Positions 46,110 to 57,931 of a stretch of DNA of 64,000 nt are shown one piece after another (positions within the stretch are counted from its first letter, which is position 1; each line of letters begins with the position of its first letter). The notes under the pieces were generated by a model, which was given only the letters and a program-made list of their open reading frames with translations, ran no database searches and was not told where the DNA came from. Position numbers and translations under genes: made by a program. Source of the DNA: Corinectria fuckeliana (lineage: Eukaryota > Ascomycota > Sordariomycetes > Hypocreales > Nectriaceae); contig WPDH01000190.1 of NCBI GenBank assembly GCA_019137255.1, forward strand, positions 1 through 64,000, written 5' to 3'.

Positions 46110-47212
46110 ATGTCTCCCAGTCGTCTTGACGAGAATGCCAAGAAGCCTCGCGTCGTTTGTCTCGGTGCCCCCAAATACGCAGGCACTGAATACCTCGATG
46201 CCTTTGGCACGCAGTTCGACTTTGAGGTGCTGGACGCCTTGGACCGCGCCGAGACCCAGAAGAAACTGCCGGACCTCATCGCGCGCGGAGGACCTGTCGA
46301 TGCATTCATCATCCGAATGGGCACGCCCCCGTATGAGCCGTTTGACGAGGGCCTGCTCAACGCTCTTGCGCCCGGCTGCCGCATCATCACTTCAGCTTCA
46401 GCCGGCTACAACGAGTTCGATGTCGAGTGGATGAGCAAGAGCGGCATCCTCTTCTGCAACTCCGTCGATGCAGTCGCCGAGGCCACAGCCGACATGGCCA
46501 TGTTCTTGACCCTGGCCGTGTTGAGGAACGCCTTCACCGCGGAGCGAACTGCCAGGTCGGGAAAATGGAGAGGGCCGCCGGGGATTCTCAGTCCTGCTAG
46601 AGACCCGACCAACTTGACGCTTGGCATCGTCGGCATGGGTGCTATTGGAAAGGTTAGTCGGCCGTTTTGTTTAACTCTTCGACATATCCAATGCTGACAC
46701 GGGAGCAGTATCTTGCAAAGAAGGCTGCAGCCTTTAACATGAAGGTCAAGTATCACAACCGGCACCAGCTTCCTAAAGAGGAAGAGCAGACATACAACGC
46801 CATATATTGCACCTCGTTAGAGGAACTACTCTCGGCGTCCGACGTCGTATCTCTGAACTGCCCCCTCAACGCAAAGACGACCAATCTCATCAGCACGGCC
46901 GAGTTTGCGGCCATGAAAGACGGAGCATTCCTCATCAACACTGCAAGAGGCGCCGTCGTCGACGAGGCTGCGCTCAAGGTAGCACTGCAATCTGGGAAGG
47001 TGGCGCGGGCAGGCCTAGACGTGCTATGCGACGAGCCCAACGTTGATCCGTGGTTTCTCGAGCAGGAGAGCGTTGTCGTGCAGCCGCACCTAGGCGGACT
47101 GACTGACATGGCGTTTCAGAAGGCAGAGCGGGAGTGTTTTGAGAATATCAGGGCATACTTTGAGACTGGGAAGGCGAACAGCCCTGTGAATTTAGATAAG
47201 ATTAAGAAGTAG
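46110..47212 (+). CDS. D-isomer-specific 2-hydroxyacid dehydrogenase
   Basis: The exons are 46110-46652 and 46709-47212 around a 56-nt phase-0 intron (GTTAGT...GCTGAC...CAG), giving 348 residues. The NAD(P)-binding GMGAIGK is at residues 176-182. The catalytic Arg, Glu and His are in NTARG, CDEP and QPHLGG in the usual order. The family reduces 2-oxo acids to D-2-hydroxy acids or the reverse; glyoxylate/hydroxypyruvate reductase is the closest broad class. No signal peptide is seen, so it is likely cytosolic. Its neighbours suggest it works on an intermediate of the clustered pathway, perhaps a D-2-hydroxy acid from the dioxygenase step (inference). Confidence 0.92.
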
Positions 47213-47755
47213 ATTGGCTAGCATAGTATGACATGTGTAAGCCAACGAGGGACCGGAAATGTGAGGCATTCAAAAGGAAACTAGGCTTTGAGAACTCTAG
47301 TGGAACATTTATTGTGCCAAACATATAATGCTTCTCAGCCCATAGTGAACGGATTGTACCGAAAGGGTTCAGTTGAGCACAAGGCTACCACAGCCATTAT
47401 GCCAGACTATGTCACTGTGAACCGTGGAAATGGGATTGACAAGTCCGTGTGATATCATGGTGCCTCCCAATGCAAGAGTACGAGATGGTGGTTTACTCAT
47501 TGAAACATCTGGTAACTACGGCCTTCCCATTCTGGTTTCTAGTTCTCCGTAAAAGTATGAAAATTATAGGTCCTAAGAAAGGAACTACACGCAATTCAGC
47601 CAGCACCTTGCACCTTCAGATAGAATACCCAAGGGCGACTAGCAATCGATAAATTCTCAATGAACTCGCTTGCCACTAACAGAGGCTTCTTTGCTAGAAC
47701 TCAGCTTCGCGTCTTGCGGGTCAATGCTGGCACTAAAGGCACGTCAGTCCGTCTT
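47213..47755. other. Convergent intergenic region
   Basis: This lies between the stop codons of the dehydrogenase and transporter genes. I see no gene, only the two 3' flanks. Confidence 0.4.
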
Positions 47756-49489
47756 CTAATTACGTATCATGATCGGAACTACCCACTCCTCTTCATCCAG
47801 TACTCGGGCGTTAATAGTTGCATGAGCTCTTTTAGCGTTGCTGCGGATCTGCCACCACGGGCCCTCGAAGAGCGCGTCGAAGTGCTCGACAGGCAACCCG
47901 GCGGTCTCAGGCACGGCCAGGAAGACGTAGAGGAGGGAGATGAAGCACCAGCCAGCGAAGAAGATGAAGGCTCCCCAGTTGTCCATGCTCTCTAGAATAG
48001 AAGGTGTTGCTCTGCTAATGCCAAAGTAGAATAGCCAGTGAAAGGTTTGGCTCAAGGCGGAGCCGAAGGACCGGATGCTGTTGGGCCATAGCTCGGCGCC
48101 GAAGACGTACGGCAAGACCAAGAGACCTAATTGTTGTTGTTAGTTCCGGGGATTCATGGGATAGCTTAGCCATATTTTCGACTCACCAATCGCGTATCCA
48201 AATCCGTGGATGAAGATGGCCGCAACTGCACCCTCGGAGGATCCTGGCGCTACTGATCCACTGTCTCTGTACTTGAGATAAACGCCAATGTAAATGTCCG
48301 AGATCATTTGAATGGTTATTCCAGTGAAGAGGGACTTGCGGCGTCCAAGAGCATCAATGAAGAAGAAGGACGCAATCAAGGTGTAAAAGAACTTGGACAT
48401 GGAGTACATGCCGGACAGGAACAGAGAGCGGCCGTTCTCTCCTCCAAGACCCATCAGAGACAAGATGGGAACGAGGTAGCTAGTGACGGAATTTGCCCCT
48501 GAAAGTTGTGCCAAGGCGTAGGAGATGAGAGACTGCTGCACGCGGCGGAGGTTTGATGGCACCAGGAAGGTTTCTTTCAGCACAGCCTTCAGGCCTCCGT
48601 TGGCTCCGTACTTGGAGTGCTCTGCCTCGATTTGCGACTGAATGTCCGATATTTCACTTGCCACACGCGGGTGGTGTCGAGGAAGGCCACGCAGAGCCTC
48701 GAGTGTTTGCGTGGCCTCCTCCTCGCGGCCAGCCAGCATCAGCCATCTGGGAGATTCGCAGACGAAGAAGCTAGCGAAGATGAAGAGCACGCATACAATG
48801 GTGGGAGTAAAGAAGACGACCTGGTACTGCAGCTGCGAAGGAGCGACGTGCAGGAAGCAAGCGTAGACGGTCAAGGTGCTGACTGTGAGACTGAGCAGCA
48901 TCACGACGCTGAACCAGACGGTAAGAAGGCCGCGGATCTCGGTCGGTGCAATTTCCACAATAGACATGGGCCCCGTGACGGTCAGTGGCCCAATTCCCAG
49001 CCCGGAGACGAAGCGGGCGGTATAGAGCGCGCCGAGATGTCCATTGGCGAAGGTGGCGATGAGTTGGCCGACGATCCACACGGCAAAGTAGAGGCGCAGA
49101 GACCACAGGCGCCCAATGCGATCGTTGATGAAGAACGAAAGGGCCGAGCCAACGCCCGCGGTGAGGTAGACGAACGATATGAAATTGGTGACCTGCTTGG
49201 GGTTCGTGGCAGACGTGATGCCAAAGGCGGAGGAGAACCCAGGGAGAGAGGGAACGACGGAGCTTGAGCCTTGATCCCATGCTGGAGGGAAAGGGGACGG
49301 CGTGTAAGTATCTATAACCAGGATGCATCAGCTAAGATAGGAAGACTTACTTATGCAAACGCCTGACATTGCGTACACTGCCGTGGTGAACAGCAGGCGG
49401 CGGTTGAAGATGAGTTCGCGGGGTGAGTTGCGAATTGTCCTGACGTATTTGGCGAGGGTAGACTCGCTGAACACTTGGCTGACGCCCAT
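47756..49489 (-). CDS. MFS transporter, sugar/quinate-type
   Basis: Three exons (49489-49351, 49281-48187, 48126-47756) give 534 residues with about 12 membrane segments. Introns are 49282-49350 (69 nt) and 48127-48186 (60 nt). Family marks are WDQGSSSVVPSLPGF in the first loop, DRIGRLWSLRLYF, ESPRWLMLAGREEEA, DALGRRKSLF and PETAGLPVEHFDALF. These are the sugar-porter signatures used by hexose, quinate and organic-acid permeases. It would import the substrate of the clustered enzymes across the plasma membrane. It is divergent from the FAD oxidase gene across 643 bp. Substrate is not predictable from sequence. Confidence 0.92.
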
Positions 49490-50132
49490 GATGGGTGAGT
49501 CACTTCAGACAGATGAAGATGTCCCGACGGAGAAGAAGTGTGTTGAGACGAAGAAAGTGCTGAGTCGTATCTTGACTGAGCCTCTGCTGAATGAAGCCGG
49601 GTCTCCGAGATGGATATATCTCCAGCCAGCCATAACTTGGCAACCTCTCCGCCGCCATTGGACGCGGCACAACGAGATTGTACGGTATTATCGTCGCGTG
49701 GCCTGGCGCCCTACGCATTGGCAAGCGTTATCTGGGGAAGCGGAACGTCGCTATCGCTCTCCACAAATGAACTGACAGCGGATTCTCGCCATGAGCTGGA
49801 TTCCTCCGGGCCTAATCCGCGGAGTGGTGTGGGGCCAGAGGGAAGGGGTATCGGTACAATCCGAGGTGCAATTCTTGGAGTATTAGTTCACAGCTCCGTT
49901 TACGTGCTAGCCCTGGTTTATGTCAGAGTCGTATCCTTCCGAGGCTGGGCTAGTCTATGATAACAATCCAGACTATGTACTAGCCGAGGTTTGCAATGCG
50001 CACTTGACGTTCCTTGGTCCTCATCTTCCTCTTGGCTCAGCGCTGCTCCGGACCCTCCCAGTCGCGTTGATGAGCGCCTAGTCTACACACCGCTAAGGAT
50101 TGCCTAACACGCTCTACACAATCACTTACACC
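49490..50132. promoter_or_regulatory. Divergent promoter, transporter and FAD oxidase genes
   Basis: It holds an inverted motif CTCCG-N11-CGGAG at 49804-49824, that is CCG-N11-CGG, a form recognised by Zn2Cys6 dimers. The region is otherwise unremarkable. Confidence 0.4.
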
Positions 50133-51645
50133 ATGGCTCAACGCCCCAGTAAAGACGATCCCATCGTCATCGTGGGCGCCGGCATCTTTGGCCTCAGCAC
50201 CGCTCTGCATCTCGCCCGACGCGGCTACCGACAAGTAACTGTCTTTGATCGGCAGGACTACGACACGGACTTGTATTCTTACCAGAAAGGCTGCGACGCC
50301 GCTTCAGCAGGTATGTCGCACGCTCTGTTCATCAAGGTATCTTCACCCATATGCTCACTCGCTTGTAGATCTCAATAAGATCATCCGTTCCGCATACGGT
50401 ACCCAGACGGAATACCAGGAGCTCTCATTCGAAGCCATCGAGCAATGGCACGCGTGGAACAAAGAGCTTTCCAACGGAGCCGTACCCCCTGGCATGACAT
50501 CCGACGACAAGATCTTCCACAACTCCGGTGCAATCTCAATCAACGCCGGAAAGGAACTGCCTCCGTTTGAGCAAGCCACCATTCAGGCAATGGCCAGCCT
50601 CGGCCACGGACACACTCAACTCCAGACCACAGACCCAGAACACGCCAAGACCGCTCAGAAACTGGGCTTCAATCTCGACCAGTTCAAGGCTCAAGCCCGC
50701 GGCAAAGCAACCGTCGGCGTGCTCGACACCACCGGCGGCTTCGCAGTCGCCGACAAGGCATGTCGCTTCGCCCTGCACAAGGCTCGAGGCTACGGCGCCA
50801 AGTTTGTCTTCGGGCCTACGGCCGGTGCTTTCGAGGCTCTTGTCCACAGCGGCAAGACCGTTGTCGGCATCCGCACCAAGGACGGCAAAGTGCACCCCGC
50901 CAAGCAAACCATCATGGCTTGCGGGGCCTACACTCCCGTTCTTGTCCCTGAGCTAGACGGCCTCTGCGAAGCGACAGCAGGGTCTGTTGCTGTTTTCGAC
51001 ATCCCAAAGACCTCGCCTCTGTTCACCAGCTTAGCTGCAGAGAACTTCCCCGTCTGGATGTACAACATGCGCCATGGTGCGGACGGCGGGCTCTACGGCT
51101 TCCCTGTTGACGCCCGGGGCTTGTTCAAGATTGGATACAGAGGCACCAAGTACACCAATCCTCAAGATCAGCCTGACGGGGAAGAGCGCAGCGTCCCGGT
51201 GACGCGGTATACGAAGGGAGACAGTATCACACAAATCCCGAAAAAGGCCATGGACACTATTGCATCGTTCGTGGCGGAGTATCTCCCTGAGATATTTGAG
51301 GAAGGCCACAAGCTTGCCTTCACGAGAGTATGCTGGTACACGGACACTTTTGACAACCACTTCGTGATAGACCAAGTACCGCAGCAACCAGGCCTCATGG
51401 TCGCCACCGGAGGCAGCGGCCATGCGTTCAAGTATCTGCCCAACATTGGTGACTGGGTTGTTGATATCATGGAGGGTGTCGGCTCGGGTAGGCCGGCTGT
51501 CAAGGCGTGGAGATGGAGGAAGCCAGGTGCCAGCAAGCCGGTCAACGTTCTCATAGAGGGGAAGAAAAGCCCAAGGTCTCTGCAGAATGTGACATTGATG
51601 AGTGAGATAAGCGGGCGGACATCGAAGAGAAGTGCCTTGCTCTAG
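50133..51645 (+). CDS. FAD-dependent amine/amino-acid oxidase (sarcosine/pipecolate oxidase type)
   Basis: The exons are 50133-50310 and 50369-51645 around a 58-nt phase-1 intron, giving 484 residues. The FAD site GAGIFG is at residues 15-20. KGCDAASADLNKIIRSAYG follows at the exon junction, matching the covalent-flavin region of fungal sarcosine, pipecolate and fructosyl-amine oxidases. GGFAVADKACRFAL and the C-terminal ATGGSGHAFKYLPNIGDWV are also typical, and YTDTFDNHFVIDQ carries active-site neighbours. It should oxidise a secondary or N-substituted amino acid, releasing hydrogen peroxide. No clear C-terminal SKL peroxisomal signal is present (it ends SALL). Divergent from the MFS transporter and convergent with the GH43 gene. 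Confidence 0.88.
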
Positions 51646-51892
51646 TTGTCAAATGGAGGGAGAGGAGTAGGCAAACAGACGTAGCTCGCTTTGGAGTTTG
51701 CTCAGCAGAAACTGAGATTAGCTCTAGTCGCAACACGCAACACTACTTCCACATATCACAACCAATTAATGACGCAGTCCATGTCTACGCTCCTTTTCAT
51801 ATTGGTAAGAAAAAGGCTACTGCACCAATATCGATCTACGGAACGTAGTGCTCAAGGTTAACTTGTATGTGGCTAATCCGTGCTATAACTCC

Positions 51893-53807
51893 TCAAGAGC
51901 CAGACACAGATCGCTTAGTCTTCTCTGGAGGGTAGACAACAAGCTTATCTATATCTGCGCCCTTATCATCGAACCCGTTGTTCAGGCCGCCAATGGTAAT
52001 CTTGTTCTTCCCCTTCTTCAGAGGCAGCAAAAGAGGACTGGAGAGAATGATACCCTTGTGAGTGTCCCTTTGGTAAAGTGTGTGCACGCCATTTGTGTCG
52101 CCATTCACCACAACGCTGCTAATACGGCGCAGCTGCCACTTTCCGCCGATGCGGTCGGGTGAGCCTCCCGCTTTAGATCTAGGTCAGCACTGTTATAAGA
52201 TGCCAAGTGTAGTGGTCAACTTACGCTGGTCTCCATATCCCATGTCGTCGGTGTCTGTATCAAATTGTGTCAGCAACCCTTTTGTGTGCAGATGGTTTAG
52301 TCGAGGTTAGAATGATGTTTACTCTGGTGATAAAAGGAAACCCATTGATCCTGGCCTTGGCCATCCACCTCGAACGTCAAGGTGCTGTCATTTCCGTAGA
52401 TGCCAGTCGCAATCACACCTTGGCTCCCAAAGTTCTAATATTGTCAGTTGGTCCAGTTCCGGGAGAGGAATAAACTTACGGCCTCTTGGAGATAGACGTC
52501 CCCTTTCGTCTTTGCGTTCTTCGAGTAGTAGGTCCTTCCGGTGATGGGTTTCCATTCGCCAGTTTTTCTGTCAACAAACAATTAGCTTCTAGTCTACTTC
52601 CAACTAACGAACAGCAAATGATCTTACACGTTGAGGTCATAGATATCTTGCCACAAAACCTGGATGCTTCCCTTCTTGTCGTCGATCTCAAGTGGTAGCC
52701 AAACGTTCCGACTCTCCCAGAGGGATATCGAGTCCCACTAACTTCGGTAAGCACTGGACAAGAGTAGGCCTGAATTAATCGTACTTGGTCTCCCATGTAA
52801 AGGTATGTTGTCTTCTTAGTGCCCTTGATTCTCCAGGAGAATCCCGACTGGGTGCTGAATGTGCGCGTGTAGGCTGGCGAGACAAAAAACGGCTGAGACC
52901 ACGGACCGCTCAGGGAATCGGCGCGAAACGCAACGACATCTTTCGTTGTTAATTGTGTTGTTCACGATCTGGGACGTGTTAAGGAATTCCAACTCACTGT
53001 TCGGTCTGTAGCCGGTCTTGTGACTCAGCAGAGCATAGTAGCTTTTTTCGGTCTGTACAATCGTGGGGGCTTCGAGATCATATTTGCTGAACCGGAAAAC
53101 CGTCTCTTCAACCTCGGTGATATTGTCGTTGAAGCGACTGATGTAGACGTCGCGCCCTTCCTTGCTGTCTCCGTTTGAGTACAGAGCGTAGGACTTGCCG
53201 TCCTTGTAGTCGGTGAACGCTCCAAAGTCCTGAGACCAGTTTCCAAGCGGTGCAGTCGCATCTTGGAAGGTGTACGGGCCAGCGATGTCGTCTGAAGTCG
53301 CAAAGCCCTGGCGGAGACTGGAGTACTTGGCATCGTCCGCATGCCACCACACCTAACCAGGCCTCAGTCTTGACATGGGCTTGTGGGAGCGGTAGCAACA
53401 TACGTGGTACTTGCCTGTTTCCTTACTATACAGAACCTTGGGGCGCTGTATCACATTTTCGGGAGATATCCATGCGTGTCCCTCCACCGGTTCTATTGCC
53501 CATCAGTCATTCAGTTCTGACGAAGCAACGTCCAAACTAGACACTCACTAAGTGCGATTCCGTGAGATTTCCACGTTGCAAGGTCGTCCGAGCTGTAGAC
53601 CGAGACGCCGCCGCCTTCAACCTGTCCCTCGCTCTTGTACTCTCCGAACCAGTAGAACTTCCCCGTGTCCTGGTCGACGCTGAGCCCACCAGCATGAGCG
53701 TTGAAGATGTTGCCGTCAGTGTCGAGCCACCTGGCGCCGGGGACGATCCATTTCGCACCCGCGCATGTCGCCAGCGCTATCAGCGAGGCGAGTCGAAGAG
53801 CCACCAT
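51893..53807 (-). CDS. Secreted GH43-type glycosidase with C-terminal CBM35-like module
   Basis: Nine exons (53807-53549, 53492-53404, 53352-52998, 52939-52785, 52737-52628, 52567-52480, 52434-52323, 52254-52225, 52170-51893) join in frame to 491 residues. A signal peptide (MVALRLASLIALATCAGA) precedes GARWLDTDGNIFNAHAGG and FYWFGEYK, the start of GH43 galactan 1,3-beta-galactosidase-like enzymes. VWWHADDAKYSS and SQDFGAFTDYKDGKSYALY follow. The tail, with GGKWQLRRISSVVVNG, GLNNGFDDKGADIDKLVVYP and a stop, looks like a CBM35/CBM6 jelly-roll. The enzyme probably trims arabinogalactan side chains outside the cell. Two introns (52940-52997 and 52171-52224) end in AAG, and exon 8 is only 30 nt. 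Confidence 0.88.
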
Positions 53808-54762
53808 GTCCAGGAGTTGATGCGAGTTTTAGGTAGTATCGGAGTGGTGGAATGCAGGAAAACCACTGTGCATTGGCTTTGCCGCACCGCTTCTTTTATG
53901 TGGAACGTGTTTAATGCCCGCGCAACTTATAGGCTGTGATTGCGTCTTGATCCCTGGACTATTCGTTCGCTGATCAGATGTGCCGACCCCTGAGCTCGGG
54001 TCCACCTTGCGCCAGCTCAACCGTTGTGTCCATCATCCGCGCCTACGACAGTGCTGGAGCTACGGTGAATCGAGTATCGCGAGGTTTCCAAGCATGGGTC
54101 GTCAACTTTAACCGGTAGATTCCGTATTTAATTCGGCGTTATATCCTTCCCTCCCTGTCAGAGTCGGGAGAACCTCCTCAAAGAGCGCAGCCCCGCACTT
54201 GAACGCATCATTTCGTCACCGCTAGTCGTGATGTGATGCTAGGGTAGGGGATGCTAATAAGGTGTGATGATTATATCGCGGGAAATTGATTTTGCCGCTT
54301 CTAGAAAGGGACTGGGGTTGCTCCGGTTTCTCCACGAATTGAAAACCACGCGCCATATGATATCGGCTGGCTTCCCCGCATTATACCTTAAGTATAGGTT
54401 GCCGCTGGCCGGGCACTTGACCTCTATTTCTAAGAGGTTAAGGAAGTATTTATAGTTCCTTATGGTGCTATTGTCAGAGCCTATTTTCCTAGCGGTACTA
54501 AGGTCAGGACACGACATGTCACTGTATCACAGCCCAGACTTCGAGATAGTCCATTGCGTCCCAGAGTCCGTTTTGGAGTGGCCGAAGCTCTGCTGAGGTC
54601 ATTTGGCTGGTGTTACACGACACGTGGCGTGGCGCAGTTGGTCATCATGGTTAATGTTATACGGCAGTAGGCAGTCAGGCAGTCACCGCAGATGATCTTG
54701 ACCCTGCATCCTCTTATCTCGCGGTCATCATTCTACGAGATCTCGGGCAGCCTCAAGCTACC
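53808..54762. other. Intergenic region
   Basis: About 950 bp with no supported gene. Short open frames on either strand show no motif. Confidence 0.4.
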
Positions 54763-55696
54763 ATGAGCCTCGGATTTGGTTTCTCAGCTAGTGATTTTAT
54801 AACTGGCCTAGAACTCGTGGCTACCGTGATCGATTTCTTACGGGAAAGTGGCGACTCTGGCCGACGACATCGAGAGCTGACTAGCGAGCTCTACTCTCTT
54901 GAAACCGCGTTGTTGAGGCAAGAGGCTCGAACTTCACGAATCCCAGAATGCCGAGAAACTTGCGCTACGCTGCGCTCCATCCCAACGCTAGAGAACCATC
55001 ACCGACTCTTGGCAGAGTATCCGGAAGTACCACCCTTCTCTAACAACATCTTCTGGATCTTTGACGCTCAAAGACCAATGAATGAAGGTCAAATGGGTTC
55101 TCTTCGAAGAATCTTCCAAGAAGAGGAAGTGGAGAAGTTCAAAGCGGATCTACGAGGGCACACCGGGATATCAATCATATCTTGGAGTCATGTCGTGTGT
55201 AAGCACCCACCTCCGAAGTTCTACATTAAGGAGACAAGCTATTATCAGGGCCCCGTTGCATATCTCATTCACGAAGCTGGCATTAGGCAATCCGCAGCGA
55301 TTGATAATGCCAAAAGATAAGCCGAACATAAAAGTCTAATGGGATCGATCCAAAGTTCTACCAATGAATGGATGAATTCGTCCTCTCAAATCTCCAGAAC
55401 CGTTACAAGGTAATTCATCTTAGTAGAATTATTCTTAGCAGACCTAACCCTTAGACTCTTGGATAGCATGTGCCAGCAAGGCACTTCGAGCTGTGATGCG
55501 AGTCAACCTTAAAACGGCCAGCGTTGACGTAAGAAAGATAGACAAGGGCGAGTTCGTGCTCCACGACCGCTTCAGACATGTTGACATCGACCTCGACCAA
55601 GCTTGGGAGCGCTGCTTTAGACCCGGGCAGACCGTGGAGATAAGCATGGTCTTTTCGTCCTCCGAACATGGAAGCAATTTCCCGACGTGTGGCTAA
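54763..55696 (+). pseudogene. Relic of a STAND-type gene: N-terminal domain and ubiquitin-like segment
   Basis: An open stretch of 185 codons from 54763 begins MSLGFGFSASDFITGLELVA and contains LTSELYSLETALLRQEA and FQEEEVEKFKADLRGHTGIS. This resembles the N-terminal domain common to fungal STAND/NLR-like and ubiquitin-like-domain proteins. It stops at 55320. A second open piece (55493-55696) in another frame reads HVDIDLDQAWERCFRPGQTV, like the ubiquitin-like domain that often follows in this family. No NACHT or kinase part is seen. I take it as a decayed gene. The first piece could be a real short protein. Confidence 0.45.
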
Positions 55697-57931
55697 ATAT
55701 CTGACAAGGAAGCTGACGACGAAGTTGAATGGCAAGTTGACTGCATCCTGCTACAACCACCTGTTGCCCCGGCAGCGGATTGCCTTTACGGCCTTGAATG
55801 CGACCTCCAAGTTCTATGCTGTCGACTCTGCTTTTTCCGAAGCGTAATGACCTCCATCATCGACAAAAGGCTGCAGAAGATGAGTGCCATAGCGGTAATG
55901 ATGAAAGGAGTTCATGCAAAGCAACTAGAATTGCTCGTGATACGTAATTCTGCTACTAATAATAATATGATCGTGACACCTCAGCAACTAGAGTAGGTGA
56001 TACAAGAACTACAACGTTAGGCGCTGATGTACCAGCACCAGAAACAGCAGCTCCAGCGCTCTTAATAGTCTAACCAATCCATTTGGGCACCTCAGACTAC
56101 CTATTTAGTCCGTTTGACTTGGCCAGGCCAAACTAGCAGTCTCTCTGGGATACGCAGACTGAATTATTAGTTGCTTCCGTCATCATCAGGCCAGGATGTA
56201 CCGCAAATTGTGGTCCAAGGCATCATGATCAATTCGACTGCCAGTCAATCTCCGGCCTTGGCGAGGAAATTATAACCAGTCTTAGAGGACAGTGAGTAGT
56301 TGAGATAAGAGCCCATCTGTCACTGAGTGGGTAGTTAACCTAGAGTCCTGTCACTGTGAGAGAATCTATTAGACAGCTGTATTGCAGGCTGACTTAAAGC
56401 ATATCACGCAGCCCGAAGTTCCAAATTGTATAATATGACGACGGGAGCTATAGGTTACTCTAATTGGTGAACCTTATATGGATTGTACTGCATAACTATA
56501 AGTGGGAACGTGATATTTACATTCTTCGAATTCGAGCTCTTCAGCTATCGCGAAGAACCCATTTCACCTTTGGTACAGACTCTGAGAGTTTCCTATGGGC
56601 TATAAGGTACAAGACTAGTCGTGGTAGACTGTAGGACAAAACATCTCCGGAAAGTTGCCTCATTATGTATTTTCCGGCTAACTATCCAAGGTCACATATA
56701 TGTGGTGCCAGCATATTCTCGGGCTAAACACTGCTATATAACCCTCACTTGCGTCTCACATGAAAGATTACAGCCTGGGAAGTCTTGCACATTGAAGATA
56801 TGGGTTCAGACACCACTAATTATTGTCTCATTACTACTGCTCGTCGCTAAAGGATTCGTCTTAGTCTCTCGATTTCTCAGCGAGACTTTTCCATTCTCCT
56901 CCTCTCTGTGTTGTATGTATCTTCATTTCGTGACACGATACACCTATCCAAGAACATGTTTCACTCTAGTAAAGGAGCCCCAGCGTAGTGAGGTCCTTGC
57001 AGATGATACTCCTTGTCTTCCAGTCGCCTACTAGCTCAAGACATACCCGCTTATTGACATGCCGCTAAAAGCAGCTCACTTGCGAAACAATTCCCAACAC
57101 TTTGAACAGCCCCGCAAGACGTGCTTGCTCAGAAAGAATCAACATGTTTAGTAAGGGTATAAGGCAAGAAGGGAAAACAGAACATCATCAACATTGATAA
57201 TAGGGAGGTCGCCGAGGCCACAACATGATGGCCTATTGGTCACAGCGTAACTGTCCAGTTTAATCTAGGGTATTGAAAATGGGGGAGATTGACTTGCATA
57301 TGGTGGGATCGACGAGGGCTCTAGCTGCCATGACTTCTGGGCGCTGCTCCAATCCCTTCATTCCCTCCATCAGCCTTGACTTACCGACACTAAGCGTCAG
57401 ATCAGTCTCACCAATATGACTCGTCAAGCCATGCCCCAGCACGCTGCCCACCTCTTATCAATGAGTTAACTAACGCCTCAAAACTGCTTATCGTGGGAAC
57501 CTCGACACCTGATAGGTCACCACGATTCAAGAATGGATGGGCTATCTCTCCGAGGCTACCTTAGCTCTCTTGGGCTACGGCTGCATCGGGGGAAATGGGG
57601 TCGCCACGAGTTCTTCCCACAAAGCGCACTTCTGTCTCCCCCACCCCCACTATTGCTGGCTAGTTTGGCCCGGGAGGCGTGAGGCAGTTGGCCGAGGGTG
57701 TTGACCAGATAGCAATGGTACGATAACGGTCAACCAACGGGAATGAAGGCTTTGGGTAATCACGAAGCGGCTCTGTGGGTGCGGAGTAGAGCAACTAGCA
57801 GCAGTATATGACCGTCCAGGCGCTTAGTTGACGACTCCCTTTGATAGACACAACTCTCAAACATACAGCACACAGTTAAGCACAAAGCGAAGCACAAGCA
57901 AAGGCACATACCGTCAATTCTCTACAACACC
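55697..57931. other. Intergenic region of about 2.2 kb
   Basis: The first 200 bases may be the tail of the relic gene. A 137-codon open frame at 56621-57034 has no recognisable family, motif or intron pattern and I do not call it. The last part is the promoter region of the Rieske oxygenase gene; no certain TATA box was found. Confidence 0.45.

Noticed and set aside
56621..57034. 137-codon open frame
   Set aside because: No family, no conserved motif and no promoter-like features; not supported.
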